64,000 nt of DNA from Muscardinus avellanarius (GCA_963383645.1 OY726559.1:111083314-111147313); one strand, 5' to 3'; counted from the first letter of the stretch, positions 1 through 11,183 are shown. The notes: a model not told the origin generated them from the letters alone. Made by a program: numbers and translations.

Positions 1-60
1 GGACTTAAGCTCCTGAAAACGAACAGACCTACAGGAAGCACCCAGGACAGACTGCTTCAA

Positions 61-597
61 GCCGGTCATGGCGCATGTCTGTGATCCTGGTACATGGGAG
101 GCTGAGACAGGAGGATGGCAAGTAGGGCCTGAGCAACTTAGACCCTCAGCAACTAAGAGACCCTGCTTCAAAATTAAAAATTAAAGAAGCCAGGCATGGT
201 GGTGCACACTTGTAATCCCAGTACTTGGGAGACTGAGACAGGAAGATCCGTGGTCTCGGCCAGCCTCAGTTACTTAGTGAGGCCCTTTGCAATTTAGTAA
301 GAGCCTTTTCAAAATAAAAAGTAAAATAGAAGCTGGGCATGGTAGTGCATGTTTGTTATCCCAGTACGTGGGAGGCTGAGACAGGAGGATCCAGGTTCGC
401 AGACAGCCTCAGCTACTTAGTGAGGCCCTCTGCAAATTAGTGAGTCCCTGTTTAAAAAAAAATTGGGCTGGAGATGTAGCTCATAGGTAGAATGCTCCTA
501 TTTCTCCTGAAGAAAGTTCCATCTTCAGTACCGCAAAGAAAGAAAGGAAGGAAGGAAGGAAGGAAGGAAGGAAGGAAGGAAGGAAGGAAGGAAAAAG
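61..597 (+). repeat. Three consecutive B1-type SINEs, the last with a dID module and (GGAA)n tail
   Basis: Three B1 heads begin near 61, 189 and 332, each with the TGGTGGCGCA-like Pol III A-box region and 'GGGAGGCTGAGACAGGAGGAT'-type core. The first two end in A-rich tails without an ID module. The third continues into an ID module near 469-533 and a (GGAA)n run at about 543-593. The serial arrangement suggests each later copy inserted into the A-tail of the previous one. Confidence 0.85.
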
Positions 598-971
598 GAA
601 TAAAATGTCTGGGGAGACAGAGGACCTAACCCCAGGTCCAGGGCCCCCGGGAGGTGAGAGGTTAGTCAAGAGCAGCCCATTGCATGGTGGGAATTTCCCA
701 TGATGCTCTGAAGGTTGTCTGTGCCCCGCCCACTGATCCCACTGCCTGGAAGGGAGATTCAGCAATGGAGCGGCCCAGTCAGAGATGGCTTTCTTAGTGG
801 AGGGCTGTCTGAGAAATGGCCGCGTGTCTTGAGCCTCCACTGCTTGGTTGACAAGTGTATTTTGGCGTGTGCTTACTGTTGGGGTACAAACCCCAAGGTT
901 TCCAGGAGCAACCAGCCTCCCAGGGGTAACCATGAAGTACTGAGATTGCAGGCGTGGGCCATGGTACCTGG
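598..971. other. Unique sequence, no gene seen
   Basis: This stretch is not SINE-derived apart from a possible short B1-like fragment near 930-970. Frames on both strands are short and have no recognisable domain. By order it lies beyond the 3' end of SLAMF8. Confidence 0.5.
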
Positions 972-1525
972 CATATTTTTTTTTTTTAATTTTTTGTGGT
1001 ATTAAAGGTGGAACCCAGGGGCTTTTCTACCTCCGGACTACACTCCCAGACCTATTTTATACTTTTTTTTTCATGGTGGTACTGGGGTTCCTGGAAGGCC
1101 TTCTACTGGGAGTGTGGGCCACACTCCCAGACATATTTCATGCTTTTTATTTGGAAACAGGGTCTCTTAAGCCAGCGCGGCTGGCTTCGAACCTGCGCGA
1201 TCCTCCTGTCTCCTCCTCCCAAGCGTGGGGATTACAAGCGTGCGCCACCACGCCCGGCTTATACTTTTATTTTGAAACAGGGTCTCACTAAGTTGCTGAG
1301 AGCCTAAGTAGCTGAGGCTGGCTTCGAACCTACACAATCCTCCTGTCTCAGCCTCCTGAGTGCGGGGATTACAAGTGTGTGCCACCACGCCCGGCTTATT
1401 TTTTTTTTTTTTAAATTTTGAAACAGGGTCTCACTAAGTTGCTGAGGCTGTTTTCAAACTAGTGATCCTCCTGACTCAGCCTCCCAAGTCCTGGGATTGC
1501 AGGTGTATACCGCCACTCCTGGCCA
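972..1525 (-). repeat. Nested minus-strand SINE cluster, S3 element inserted into an older SINE
   Basis: An ID-module fragment (about 994-1057) is interrupted by an S3-type B1-dID (1068-1258). The duplicated target TTATACTTTT lies at 1058-1067 and again at 1259-1268. Two older B1 monomers follow (1269-1397 and 1398-1525). The S3 copy has the diagnostic palindrome AAGCCAGCGCGGCTGGCTT, so it is younger than its host element. Confidence 0.85.
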
Positions 1526-1699
1526 TAAGCTTATATTTAAATTATTTGGTTGATTTATATGAGATTATCTATGACTCATTTTGAAACTTACAGGAACAAC
1601 AATTTTCATATGATTCAATCCATTTTATTGTGCAGCCTCCAAACTGCACGATATAATGATTACTTTTCAAGCCCGTGCTTCCTGATAATTAAGGATAAA

Positions 1700-1869
1700 T
1701 GGCCAGGGGTGGTGGCACATACCTGCTATCCTGGTACTAGGGAGGCTCAAGGCCAGCCTCAGCAACTAGGCTCAAAACAAAATTTTGAAATTTTGTATTT
1801 CAAAATACAAAATAAAATACGACCAGGGGTATAGCTCAGAAGTAGAATGCCCCTGCCATTAACACTTGT
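1700..1869 (+). repeat. Diverged B1-dID SINE
   Basis: A B1 head at 1700 and an ID module (GTATAGCTCAGAAGTAGAATG) near 1829-1850 are separated by an AT-rich linker with an internal inverted ATTTTGAAATTTTGTATTTC-like segment. Divergence from the other copies is high, so this is an old insertion. Confidence 0.75.
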
Positions 1870-1925
1870 AATTAAAATCAAGCTAAGTTGCTATATAAGA
1901 TTTTTATTATTAATTAATTAATTTT

Positions 1926-2126
1926 TGCTACTGGGAATTGCACCCAGGGGCGTTTCCCTCTGAGCTACACCCTCCACCCCCCCCCTTTTTTTTTTTTACT
2001 TTTTCTTATGAAACTGGGTCTTGCTAGGTTGCTGAGGGTCTCTCTAAGCTGCTGAGGCTGGTCTCCAGCCTGCAATCCTCCTGTCTCAGCCTCCAAAGCA
2101 CTGAGACTATAGGCGCGTACCCAGCT
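1926..2126 (-). repeat. B1-dID SINE, old copy
   Basis: On the minus strand a B1 head is followed by an A-rich linker and an ID module (reverse complement visible as CTACTGGGAATTGCACCCAG at the left). A C/T-rich run at 1974-2000 marks the ID-B1 linker. Confidence 0.8.
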
Positions 2127-2461
2127 ATAATAAACTATTACTAATGCAGGATCTTACGACTTGTCTGGGGTAGTCATGCCTGGCTAACAGGTCCCATCTT
2201 GACTCCCAGATCTGATGGCAGGGGTAACTTGAGCGTTGTGCCTGGGCGCAGCGGGAAGTGTGTCATAATTTGCTAGCTACATCAGAGGTGTCCCGGGGAA
2301 GTCTGATACATACGTATTTGTCGTTCCTGATACTATTTCCTTTCCTACCTACTGTGGAACTCTCCCCGGTCTATCCTCTTGCTCCGAGATGCTTTCTTTC
2401 TAAGCACAGTCTCCACAACTCATATTTGCCTTTCTTAGGTTGTTAGAAAGTCCTTCCCTGA
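2127..2461. other. Unique sequence, no gene seen
   Basis: No open frame with domain similarity. The last 15 bases (2446-2460) are the left copy of the target-site duplication of the next SINE. Confidence 0.5.
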
Positions 2462-2658
2462 GCCGGGCGTGGTGGCGCACACTTGTAATCCCCGCGCTCG
2501 GGAGGCAGAGACAGGAGGATCGCGCAGGTTAGAAGCCAGCTGCGCGTGCTGGTTTAGGAGACCCTGTTTCCAAATAAAAATGTAAAAATAGGTCTGGGAG
2601 TGTGGCCCGGAGGTAGAAGGGCTTCCAGGAACCCCAGTACCACCAAGGAAAAAAAAAA

Positions 2659-2700
<42 letters not shown>
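2462..2700 (+). repeat. Young S3-type B1-dID SINE with (GAAA)n tail
   Basis: A full-length S3 element with the shortened B1 3' end and the 'GAGTGTGGCCCGGAGGTAGA' ID variant ends in a (GAAA)n tail from about 2660. A perfect 15-bp target-site duplication GAAAGTCCTTCCCTG flanks it (2446-2460 and 2701-2715). The intact duplication points to a recent insertion. Confidence 0.93.
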
Positions 2701-2705
<5 letters not shown>

Positions 2706-3076
2706 TCCTTCCCTGGTAGGACGGTGGAGTGTGCAGGATAGAACCCAGCCACGCCAGGTGGGAGTAAGCATCTGCCTTATTAGCTGCTAACCCTGGAGGC
2801 AAACACAGCGCATCCAGGGCTCTCCGGGCCATAAACAGCCCAGAGCTTGTCCACACAGAATCGTGCAGGGGCATGATGTGTTTCCCAAAGATACTACAGC
2901 GGCTCTACCCCATGTGTCAGAGGGAGCATGACAATCCCGTCCTTGAGCAGGGGTCTCTGTCTCCTCTTGAGCTCTGGCTTTGCCTCTGTTGTTTTCTGTC
3001 TAGACTGGAAAAATTAAAAAGCCTCTTGCCTTTACTGTGTGGTGTTCTCGATTTCTTTGTTCTACGCTCGTGGTGT

Positions 3077-3165
3077 AACACTAAGTTGCTGGGGCTGGCC
3101 TTGAACCCGAGATCCTCCAGCCTTAGCCTCCTGAGGCCTGGGGTTATTAGGCATGCACCCCTGAA
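3077..3165 (-). repeat. B1 monomer fragment
   Basis: The reverse complement of a B1 core (AAGTTGCTGGGGCTGGCCTT ... CAGCCTTAGCCTCCTGAG) without ID module. The surrounding stretch 2716-3076 is unique and carries no gene I can recognise. Confidence 0.7.
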
Positions 3166-3204
3166 GCTGATTTATTGAGACTTTTCCTTAGGAGAATACT
3201 TTAT

Positions 3205-3558
3205 CATCAGGGTTTGAGTCGTTTCCATCGCTGTGACAAAAGTACCTGGGAAGCACAAGTTGGAAGAAAAACGGTTTCTTGGCTGACAGTTTAAGAGAGG
3301 CCAGAGGTTTTCTTCTATGGTTTTAGCCAGCTCCAGAGCAGAAAATGCCGTGGCCAGGCAAGGTAGAGGAACACCTTTTCCAACTCATGATGGCAGAAAG
3401 CACAGAGCTGGAGGAAGGGACTAGGGCGGCTCTGGTCCCCAAGCCCACGCCCCAGGGACGCATGTCCTGCAGCCACACCCACCTGCCGACTTCTCCACCA
3501 AGCGATTCCTCCATCAATGGGTTTACCCACTGATCCGATTAGATCCTAGGTTCAATGA
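3205..3558 (-). mobile_element. Probable MaLR-type LTR (endogenous retrovirus-like, non-autonomous), antisense
   Basis: Its left end (CCATCGCTGTGACAAAAGTA) resembles the reverse complement of the 3' end of the LTR at 42948-43350 (TTGGGTCATAGCGATGCG). A long CC/AGC-rich body follows as in mammalian MaLR LTRs. No internal retroviral sequence adjoins, so this is a solo relic. The family name is inferred from memory of consensus sequences and needs a repeat-library search. Confidence 0.55.
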
Positions 3559-3582
3559 TGTCACCTTGGTACATTTTTTGTT

Positions 3583-3789
3583 TCGTTTTTGCGGCAGTGG
3601 GGCTGGAACCCAGAGGCATTCTACCTCCGAGCTCCACCCCCAGCCCTATTTTTTATTCTTTACTTTGAAACAGGGTCTCACTGAGTTGCAGAGGGCCTCA
3701 CTAAGTAGCTGAGGCTGGCCGCAAACTGCGATCCTCCTGTCTCAGCCTCCCGAATGCTGGGATTACAAGCGTGTGCCACCACGCCCGGC
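3583..3789 (-). repeat. S1-type B1-dID SINE
   Basis: Full-length S1 copy with an imperfect target duplication (TTGGTACATTTTT at 3565 and TTGATACATTTTT after 3793). It lies downstream of the SLAMF8 tail exon. Its A-rich linker gives an AATAAA on the minus strand (3652-3657), a possible but unproven polyadenylation signal for that gene. Confidence 0.88.
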
Positions 3790-4324
3790 TTCCTTGATAC
3801 ATTTTTGCATGGTCAACACATGAACATCTCGGAGGGGAACATTCTATATTTTATGTCCCAACAATCAAGATGCGTCAGAGTCTCAGACCTCAGAGGTGGG
3901 GCCGGGGCTGGTGGTATGTGACCTGGTTTCCCAGATAGTTTAAAGGTCCAATGTCTTTAGAGCCCAGGACCCAGGCTGGGGGCAATTCTTTGGTGCCATT
4001 GGTGGAGAACTGGGAGTGCTGGGCAACCGGTGTCCCGTGGTTCCTGGAGAGCTCCCTGTGTTCTTGAGGGAATGTCCTGTTAGGTCCACCTTGCCCAGAG
4101 AAGAGCCAAGACAAGGCAATGTGGAGAGAGGAGAGGCGTGGACATTTGTGCTGCACCCTCGGCCCTCTTGGTGTGGCAGAGCCTCAAGTTGTTCCCGGGA
4201 GGGGGCAGGGGTCTCATGAAGATCCATACTGTGGCTTCCAGACAGCAGCCATGTCCCAGAGCATCACGGGCAGGGGGCCCTTCATGATGCAGGCGCCAGC
4301 TTTTATGGGTCCTCGTGGCACATC
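3790..4324 (-). other. SLAMF8: Probable SLAMF8 3' untranslated region
   Basis: Non-repetitive sequence directly after the SLAMF8 stop. No AATAAA or ATTAAA is seen on the minus strand before the SINE at 3583-3789. Open frames here show no homology I recognise. Confidence 0.5.
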
Positions 4325-4389
4325 CTACACAAGGGGGCTCTCGGTCTCTTCACCCACTCCATCTGCATAGGTGTCCTTCTTCTTTTTTG
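4325..4389 (-). CDS. SLAMF8: SLAMF8 last coding exon (cytoplasmic tail)
   Basis: The minus strand after the acceptor CTCACCAG (AG at 4391-4390) reads KKKKDTYADGVGEETESPLV and then TAG (4327-4325). This matches the mammalian SLAMF8 tail, which has KKKKD, then AD, then a P/SLV ending. The exon starts in phase 1, with two bases completing a split codon, as in the human gene. In human and mouse the chain continues QDLP after LV. Here the CAG (Gln) codon is TAG, and the following codons still read D-V-P, so the protein is predicted to stop four residues early. No tyrosine-based switch motif is lost, because this tail has none. Confidence 0.93.
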
Positions 4390-4824
4390 CTGGTGAGGAG
4401 GTCACAAAGAAAGTTACCTCTCATGTTTGGGATGTTGGCATACTTGATCTGGCCGGGACCTCTGAATCCTGTGTCCTGACACAAGGTCACCTCGGGTAAA
4501 GGGATATCTCTATTTATTGGCCAGAACCTTGGGGGGAAAATGACTCTCCAAAAACAGAAAGTTCTTGGAGGAGAAGGAAAAGGAGGAGGAGGAGGAGGAG
4601 GAGGAGGAGGAGGAGGAGGGAGTAGAAGAAGAATTATTACGGAAGTTTTATCAGCCATGAATCAGGAAGAGTTCCTAACGCCTAACCTTGATCTACCCCC
4701 TTGCTATACATATAATTGCAAAAGGTATAGTGAGTTCGGGCTGGGATGGCCCCGGTTTAACAGTCAGAAGCCACATGGCAGTTAGGACCGGCTCCGGAAC
4801 CTAGTGTGGAGGAGTTATGAAATT

Positions 4825-5024
4825 NNNNNNNNNNNNNNNNNNNNNNNNNNNNNNNNNNNNNNNNNNNNNNNNNNNNNNNNNNNNNNNNNNNNNNNNNNNN
4901 NNNNNNNNNNNNNNNNNNNNNNNNNNNNNNNNNNNNNNNNNNNNNNNNNNNNNNNNNNNNNNNNNNNNNNNNNNNNNNNNNNNNNNNNNNNNNNNNNNNN
5001 NNNNNNNNNNNNNNNNNNNNNNNN
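4825..5024. other. Assembly gap of exactly 200 N
   Basis: The round length indicates a placeholder of unknown true size. It falls 435 bp upstream of the SLAMF8 tail exon, so the missing exons may be hidden here. Confidence 0.98.
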
Positions 5025-5039
5025 ACATGTGCACTCAGA

Positions 5040-5150
5040 TGCTTTCTGTCTCGTCCTCCTAGAAAACTCCTATGCATCCTTCAAGGCCCAGCTTGGACAC
5101 ATTGCTTAACCCTTGATTGTGAAGCCTTCCCTGACGTTCTAGGCCTGGTA
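5040..5150. repeat. Old L2-like LINE fragment
   Basis: The text AAACTCCTATGCATCCTTCA, then AAGGCCCAGCTTGGACAC and GTGAAGCCTTCCCTGACG follows the well-known order of an ancient mammalian L2 segment. Assigned from memory of the consensus. Confidence 0.55.
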
Positions 5151-5354
5151 CCTAACATCCCAGCATGCTCTTTACTCCCTTTGGGGTACTTCTCTTGCCA
5201 TGTGCTGGAGAGACGATGAACATTAAGTTGGGCAAGGATATGTATACACACACACACACACACACACACTCCTGGACGTTTGGAGCAGAGAGTGTGGTGA
5301 GGAAGACAGAGACTAATGAGGGATCGTGAGTAACTAAGAAATAATTACAAGGAT

Positions 5355-5569
5355 GCCGGGCGTGGTGGGCACGCTTGTCATCCCAGCATTCGGGAGGCTG
5401 AGACAGGAGGATCGCGGTTCGCGGACAGCCTCAGCTACTTAGTGAGGCCCTTTTACAACTCAGTGAGACCCTGTTTCAAAATAAAGAATAAAAAATGGGG
5501 CTGGGGATGCAGCTCGGAGGTAGAATGCCCCTGGGTTCCATCCCCAATACCGTTAAAAAAAAAAAAAAA
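5355..5569 (+). repeat. S1-type B1-dID SINE
   Basis: Flanked by a target duplication ATAATTACAAG (5341-5351 and 5570-5580). A (CA)n microsatellite at 5241-5269 lies just upstream and is separate from it. Confidence 0.92.
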
Positions 5570-6445
5570 GATAATTACAAGAGCTCAAAATCCCTTGACA
5601 GAGTTGCCCAGAGGTAGGAGCTGTGTCTGGTTATCTTGGTAAATTTAGCTCTAGATGGGATATTGGTGCTTGAAAGCCGGGCCGTGGAACACTGTGAGGG
5701 CCTGCTGTCCCGGCCTCTGGCTGCCCATGGCAACGGAGGTTGATGAGTGCATTCTGGCTCTGGCAAGGACCAGTGGGAGAGTGCTCCCGGCCACGCTAAT
5801 AGTATAAACAAAGATTATGGGGGGGGGGCTATTCACACCACTTAAGAGGACAAGCCGCTTCCAAACTCGATCAGGCACAGCAGAAAACACCCATTGACGT
5901 TTCTAGTAACTGATCCGCTAATCCCAATCCTTCTTATCTATTGTCGAAGCGGAGCTCCTGAGGACCAGGCCTGGCAGCTTCCTGCAATTAGCTGTAATCA
6001 CGCTATGTATTGGGGGCACTAAAGCAGCAATTTCCTTGAAATCTGTAATTCGGATGCTGAGAGGAAGGCTTTGGCGAGCGCGGCTGCGGGTGCTGTGTGT
6101 ACCATCACTTTAATGTCCCTGGCTGGCACGCCACGCGGCTGCTGAGCCTCAGAACAGAGAGAGGCTGGGGGCTCCCTGCACAGCTGTGTGGTTTATTCAC
6201 TGCCCACGGGCGCTGGGTGGAGGAGGCCCACGGGGTGCTCATGTCCAGCCAGCACTGGAGCGGCCGAGGTCTGCAATCTGGGTACTCGAATGGCACATTT
6301 CCACCCTGACTAGCTCATCATGGGGGTGGAGGATTGCTGCCTCTGGGAGTCGGAGACATCTGCCAGTTTCCTTCTAGCCTCTCTTTCCTTCTCTGCTTCC
6401 CTCTTAAGACCTTTTTTTTTTTAATTATTAAGATATATTTGTGAA

Positions 6446-6660
6446 GTCGGGTGTGGTGGTACACGCTTGTCATCCCAGCATTTGGGAGGCTGAGACAGGA
6501 GGATCGTGGTTCGCGGGCAGCCTCAGCTACTTAGTGAGGCCCTCTGCAACTCAGTGAGACCCTGTTTCAAAATAAAAGAATAAAAAAAATAGGGCAGGGG
6601 GTGTAGCTCGGAGGTAGAATGCTCCTGGGTTCCATCCCCAGTACCGCAAAAAAAAAAAAA

Positions 6661-6706
<46 letters not shown>

Positions 6707-6882
6707 GGAGTAAACTCAGGAGCATCCTACCTCTGAGCTACATTCCCAGCCCCATTTTATTTTTTAGTTTGAAAAAGAGTCTTGCGAAGTTACTGAGGAC
6801 CTCACGAAGTTGTCGAGGTTGGGTTCGAACCTGCTATCCTCCAGAGTACTGGGATTAACAGGCGTGTGAACTGCAGCCCAGC
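6446..6882. repeat. Plus-strand B1-dID with (GT)n tail, abutting a minus-strand B1-dID
   Basis: The plus copy (6446-6662) ends in an A-run that passes into (GT)n at 6663-6700. A minus-oriented SINE (6701-6882) starts immediately, so the two share the GT tract and form a tail-to-tail pair. Confidence 0.85.
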
Positions 6883-7021
6883 AAGGTTTCTTTTAATTGA
6901 TGGATTTGGTTTCCACAGAACAGCAGGATTCACTGTTGTGTATTTGTACGTGCAAGCCACATAATTAGGTCAATCTCATTCCCTATCCTTACCTCCCATT
7001 CTATTTTTAAAACCTTTTAGA

Positions 7022-7118
7022 GCTGGAGCGGGGCTGGAGCTTGGCTGGAGCAAACCGCAGTCCTCCTGTCTCAGCCTCCTAAGTACTGGGATGACAAGCG
7101 TGGCCACCATGCCTGGCT
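7022..7118 (-). repeat. GCTGGAGC-rich stretch plus B1 half-element
   Basis: GCTGGAGCGGGGCTGGAGC (about 7022-7050) is followed by the reverse complement of a B1 left half (7051-7118). Similar GCTGGAGC runs occur at 17247-17402 and 20568-20600. Confidence 0.65.
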
Positions 7119-7500
7119 CCTTTCCATTCTTAAATTTGGATCTCCTCAGCTCAGCTTCTCAAGTTTTGCTGCAACAGTGGTTTGGGGTGACTCATTAAGC
7201 GGGAGCTGGAAGGCTATTCTTTCTTGAGCAGCACAGACACGTGCAGGAGGTGGGATGTCCATGGTGGAGGGAGAAGAGGAGGAGGTGTTGACAGAAGGCC
7301 ACCTGCCTGCCCCAGCACTTAGAGCCAGGCCAGCTGTGGTGTAGGAATGGCCCCGGGGAGCAGAGGCCCATCACACTCCCGACGGACAGACACAGCCGTC
7401 ACCGTAGCCCTTACGTTTTGAGATGGTTTGTAGGACCATCTCAGTGGTCTGAGTGAGATGTAGTGATGTAGGACTGAGAGAACACACGAGTGCTCTACAA

Positions 7501-7696
7501 GCCGGGCATGGTGGCGCACGCTTGTAATCCCAGTGCTTGGGAGGCTGAGACAGGAGGATTGTGCAGGTTCAAAGCCAGCCTCAGCTACTTAGTGAGGCCC
7601 TCTGCAACTCAGTGAGACCCTGTTTCCAAATAAAATATAAAATAGGTCTGGGAGTGTAGCCTGGAGGTAGAAAGCCCTTGGGTTCCATCCCCAGCA

Positions 7697-7745
<49 letters not shown>

Positions 7746-8141
7746 AAATAAATAAAAATAGTGATATATGGTTAAAATCTCTCCCAGGGCCAGGCATGGT
7801 GGCGCATGCTTGTAATCCCAGTACTTGGGAGGCTGTGACAGGAGGATCGCAGTTCATAGCCAGCCTCAGCTACTTAGTGAGGCCCTCTGCAACTCAGTGA
7901 GACCCTGTTTCAAAATAAAAATACAGCCGGGTGTGATGCCGCACGCTTGTAATCCCTGCGCTTGGGAGGAGGAGACAGGAGGATCACGCAGGTTCGAAGC
8001 CAGCCGCGCTGGCTTAAGAGATCCTGTTTCCAAGTAAAAAAAGTATAAAATAGGTCTGGGAGTGTTGCCCAGAGGTAGAAGGGCTTCCAGGTAGAACCTA
8101 GAACTCCAGTACCACACACACACAAAATAATAATAATAAAT
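7501..8141 (+). repeat. Three plus-strand SINEs: S2 with (AC)n, B1 monomer, S3
   Basis: The S2 copy (7501-7742) ends in an (AC)n tract of about 45 bp. A B1 monomer without ID (7790-7925) is followed directly by an S3 element (7926-8141) whose B1 part ends in the palindrome AAGCCAGCCGCGCTGGCTT. Confidence 0.88.
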
Positions 8142-8435
8142 AGAAAATACAAATACAAATACAAAATAGGGCATGCGGAAGCTAAGACTGAAATAGTGAA
8201 CAAAAGACAAACCAGTAGGGTAGTGCGAGAGGGCGGGGAGGGGACGAGGCTGGAGGGAGGACAGCTCACGCAGGGTCCTGTCCCTACATGCCTGCGGGTC
8301 TCACCGACATGCGTGGGGCCGGGGGAGGGGGAGGGGCAGGATGTGGAGGAAAACTCGTCAAGCAATCCGGGGTGTGGACGAATGTCTCACTTAGAATCTC
8401 ACCGTGATGTATAATTACAACACGCCAATAAAAGT

Positions 8436-8605
8436 ATGCATATACTTATAAACAGATATATGAGTATAGGTATACTTTTATATATAAGATATATACTTTT
8501 ATATATAAGCATATACTTCTCGCTATAAAATATGTACTTTTATGTATGAAATAAATATACATTTATTATATACATAATATATGCTATATACATATAAAGA
8601 GATAC
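8436..8605. repeat. AT-rich tandem tract
   Basis: Imperfect repeats of TATACTTTTATATATAAG and related ATA/TAT words. It borders the ID element at 8607, so it may have grown from a microsatellite seed. Confidence 0.75.
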
Positions 8606-8606
8606 A

Positions 8607-8675
8607 GGGTTGGGGGTGTAGCTTGGTGGTAGAGTGTGTGCTTAGCAAGGCCTCAGGTTTAATCTCTAGCACCCC
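8607..8675 (+). repeat. Full-length ID module without the dID deletion
   Basis: This copy keeps the segment GTGTGTGCTTAGCAAGGCCT between the A box and B box, which all other ID modules in the window lack. It therefore represents the undeleted, older ID form standing alone. Confidence 0.75.
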
Positions 8676-8687
8676 CCAAAAGCCAAA

Positions 8688-9183
8688 TAGCTGGGTGTGG
8701 TGGCACAGGCTTGTAATCCCAGCATTCGGGAGGCTGAGACAGGAGGATCACAGTTTGCAGACAGCCTCAGCTATTTAGTGAAGCCCTTTGCAACTCAGTG
8801 AGACCCTGTTTCAAAAGAAAAAATAAAAACAATAGAGTTGGGTGTGTAGCTTGGAAATAGAATGCCTCTGGGTTCCACCCCCAATACTAGAAAAAAAAAG
8901 GAATAAAAAAATAGGGCTGGGGGGTGTAGCTTGGAGGTAGAATGTCCTTGGGTTTAATCGGGCGTGGTGGCGCATGTTTGTAATCCCAGCATGTGGGAGG
9001 CTGAGACAGGAGAATTGCACAGGATCAAAGCCAGCCTCAGCAACTTAGTGAGCCCCTGTTTCCAAATAAAATATAAAATATGTCTGGGAGTATAGCCTGG
9101 AGGTAGAAAGCCCCTGGGTTCCCTCCCCAGTACCACACACACCAAAAAAGAATGTCCCTGGGTTTCATCCCCAGTACCCCCCT
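8688..9183 (+). repeat. S1 SINE followed by a dID split by an S2 insertion
   Basis: The S1 element occupies 8688-8899. A free dID module (about 8910-8955) is interrupted inside its B box by an S2 copy (8957-9149). The target duplication GAATGTCC(T/C)TGGGTTT is at 8940-8955 and 9150-9165, after which the dID resumes to 9183. Confidence 0.88.
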
Positions 9184-9272
9184 GACACACAATTCTATAC
9201 TGTGAAGGCAGTCTAATTTGAACTTAATTTGTAAATAAAACCCCCATTGTCTCTGAGGGCTGTAGGCGACAC

Positions 9273-9274
<2 letters not shown>

Positions 9275-9328
<54 letters not shown>
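9275..9328 (+). repeat. (CT)n microsatellite
   Basis: About 25 uninterrupted CT units in SLAMF8 intron 2; no SINE tail adjoins it. Confidence 0.95.
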
Positions 9329-9332
<4 letters not shown>

Positions 9333-9439
9333 GCAGTACATGAGATAATGACGCAGGTTCTCATCCAGGATACCTAGAGCTCATAGGCCGGCTCCGTCCT
9401 GGGTGCTTGGCCAAGGCCCCCACATCTCACCTCCGTGGG

Positions 9440-9560
9440 TGGTGATACTGCAGTGCCCCTTTTACAGATGAGAGAGTGAAGGCCCGGGGCTGAGCAGTGT
9501 GCCGAAGGCTGCCCAGCTGAGAAAAGATGGAGATACAGTTGAAACCAGACGGTGGGCTGG
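9440..9560. repeat. MIR-like ancient SINE fragment, antisense
   Basis: CCTTTTACAGATGAGAGAGT followed by a 'GCCGAAGGCTGCCCAGCTGAG' variant matches the order of the MIR core in reverse orientation. Diverged, so identity is tentative. Confidence 0.55.
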
Positions 9561-9641
9561 CAGAGCCCAGCTGTGCCGGGTAGGCACTCGTCTGGGAGTC
9601 TCTTAGCTGGAACTTCCAGGGAGCAGCTGTTCCCTGCGTTA

Positions 9642-10121
<480 letters not shown>

Positions 10122-10650
10122 TCACTCTCTCCCTTGGGTGGAGGGTGCCTTGAGTCAGGGCGTAAAACAGCCAAGGAAGAGAATCGGGGCCCCGTGTTCA
10201 TGGGGCACACAGAGCAAGCCAAGACACTCAGGCAAGCATTCACATAAAGTACATTAAGGATCCTGATGGGGGAAATGGGACGTCCTGGGAGAACAGAAGC
10301 AGGGTGCTAGGGAAACCTCGCCCTGCCTGGAGGGCCCCCGAGAAGAAACCGCTAAGCGCAAGAAGGAACAGAAACCAGCCAGGCTGAGGCCGGCTGCCTG
10401 GGGTGAGGGCGCTTGCTGCAGGCCGAGAGTCGGTGCCCTGGGACCGCAGGGCCAAGGCAAATGTCTTTGTAGGCTGCAGGAGCCAGAGATGGACCCTGGA
10501 CAGCAGCACTGGAATCTGGGCCTCCTTCTTAGAGCCCTTAGTAGATGTCAAGCCATGCAGAAGCACAGTCCATTGTTCTGAATCTTCTGAGGGCTGACCT
10601 GTGCCTGGAGCAGCCATAGGGTCCCATCCTAATTCCTTCCCAGGCTAATC

Positions 10651-10873
10651 TTCCTTCCTTCCTTCCTTCCTTCCTTCCTTCCTTCCTTCCTTCCTTCCTT
10701 CCTTCTTCTTTTTGGTGGTACTGGGATGGAACCCAGGGGCTTTCTTCCTCTGGGCTATACTCCCAGACCTATTTTATATTTTATTTGGAAACAGGCTGGC
10801 TTTGAACCTGGGCAATCCTCCTGTCTCCGCCTCCCAAACGCAGGGATTACAAGTGTGCGCCACCACGCCCGAC
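10651..10873 (-). repeat. (TTCC)n tail and S2-type SINE
   Basis: A (TTCC)n tract (10651-10704) is the expanded A-rich tail of a minus-strand B1-dID (10706-10873). Its B1 part has lost the CTCACTAAGTTGCTGAGAGC segment, going straight from GGAAACAGG to CTGGCTTTGAACC. Confidence 0.85.
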
Positions 10874-11183
10874 TCCTTGAAAGATTTTGAGAATCAAATA
10901 GACCGAGGCCTCTCCCAGGGCTAAGGTGTGATTTTCCACACACACTCAGAAACAAGAAGTCTATGGAGCCTTTGCAGCCCTTGGGGCCAGGAGCTGGGGA
11001 GGGGACCGTGGGCAGGGCAGCCTCAAAGTCCCCAGGGGCTCTGATGTGTGTCTTGACTTCCATTGCTGGCCCTTCCAGGGCGCACCACGTCTTGTTGCCT
11101 ATGTGTTGACCGAGGAGGGGGCTTAGGCATCAGAACCCCAGAGGAGTGACTGATCGCACGGTGTTGAAAAGACACTGCATCTC

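Noticed and set aside
9275..9328. Tandem CT repeat considered as a CRISPR-like array
   Set aside because: Simple dinucleotide repeat in a mammalian intron; no repeat-spacer structure anywhere in the window.
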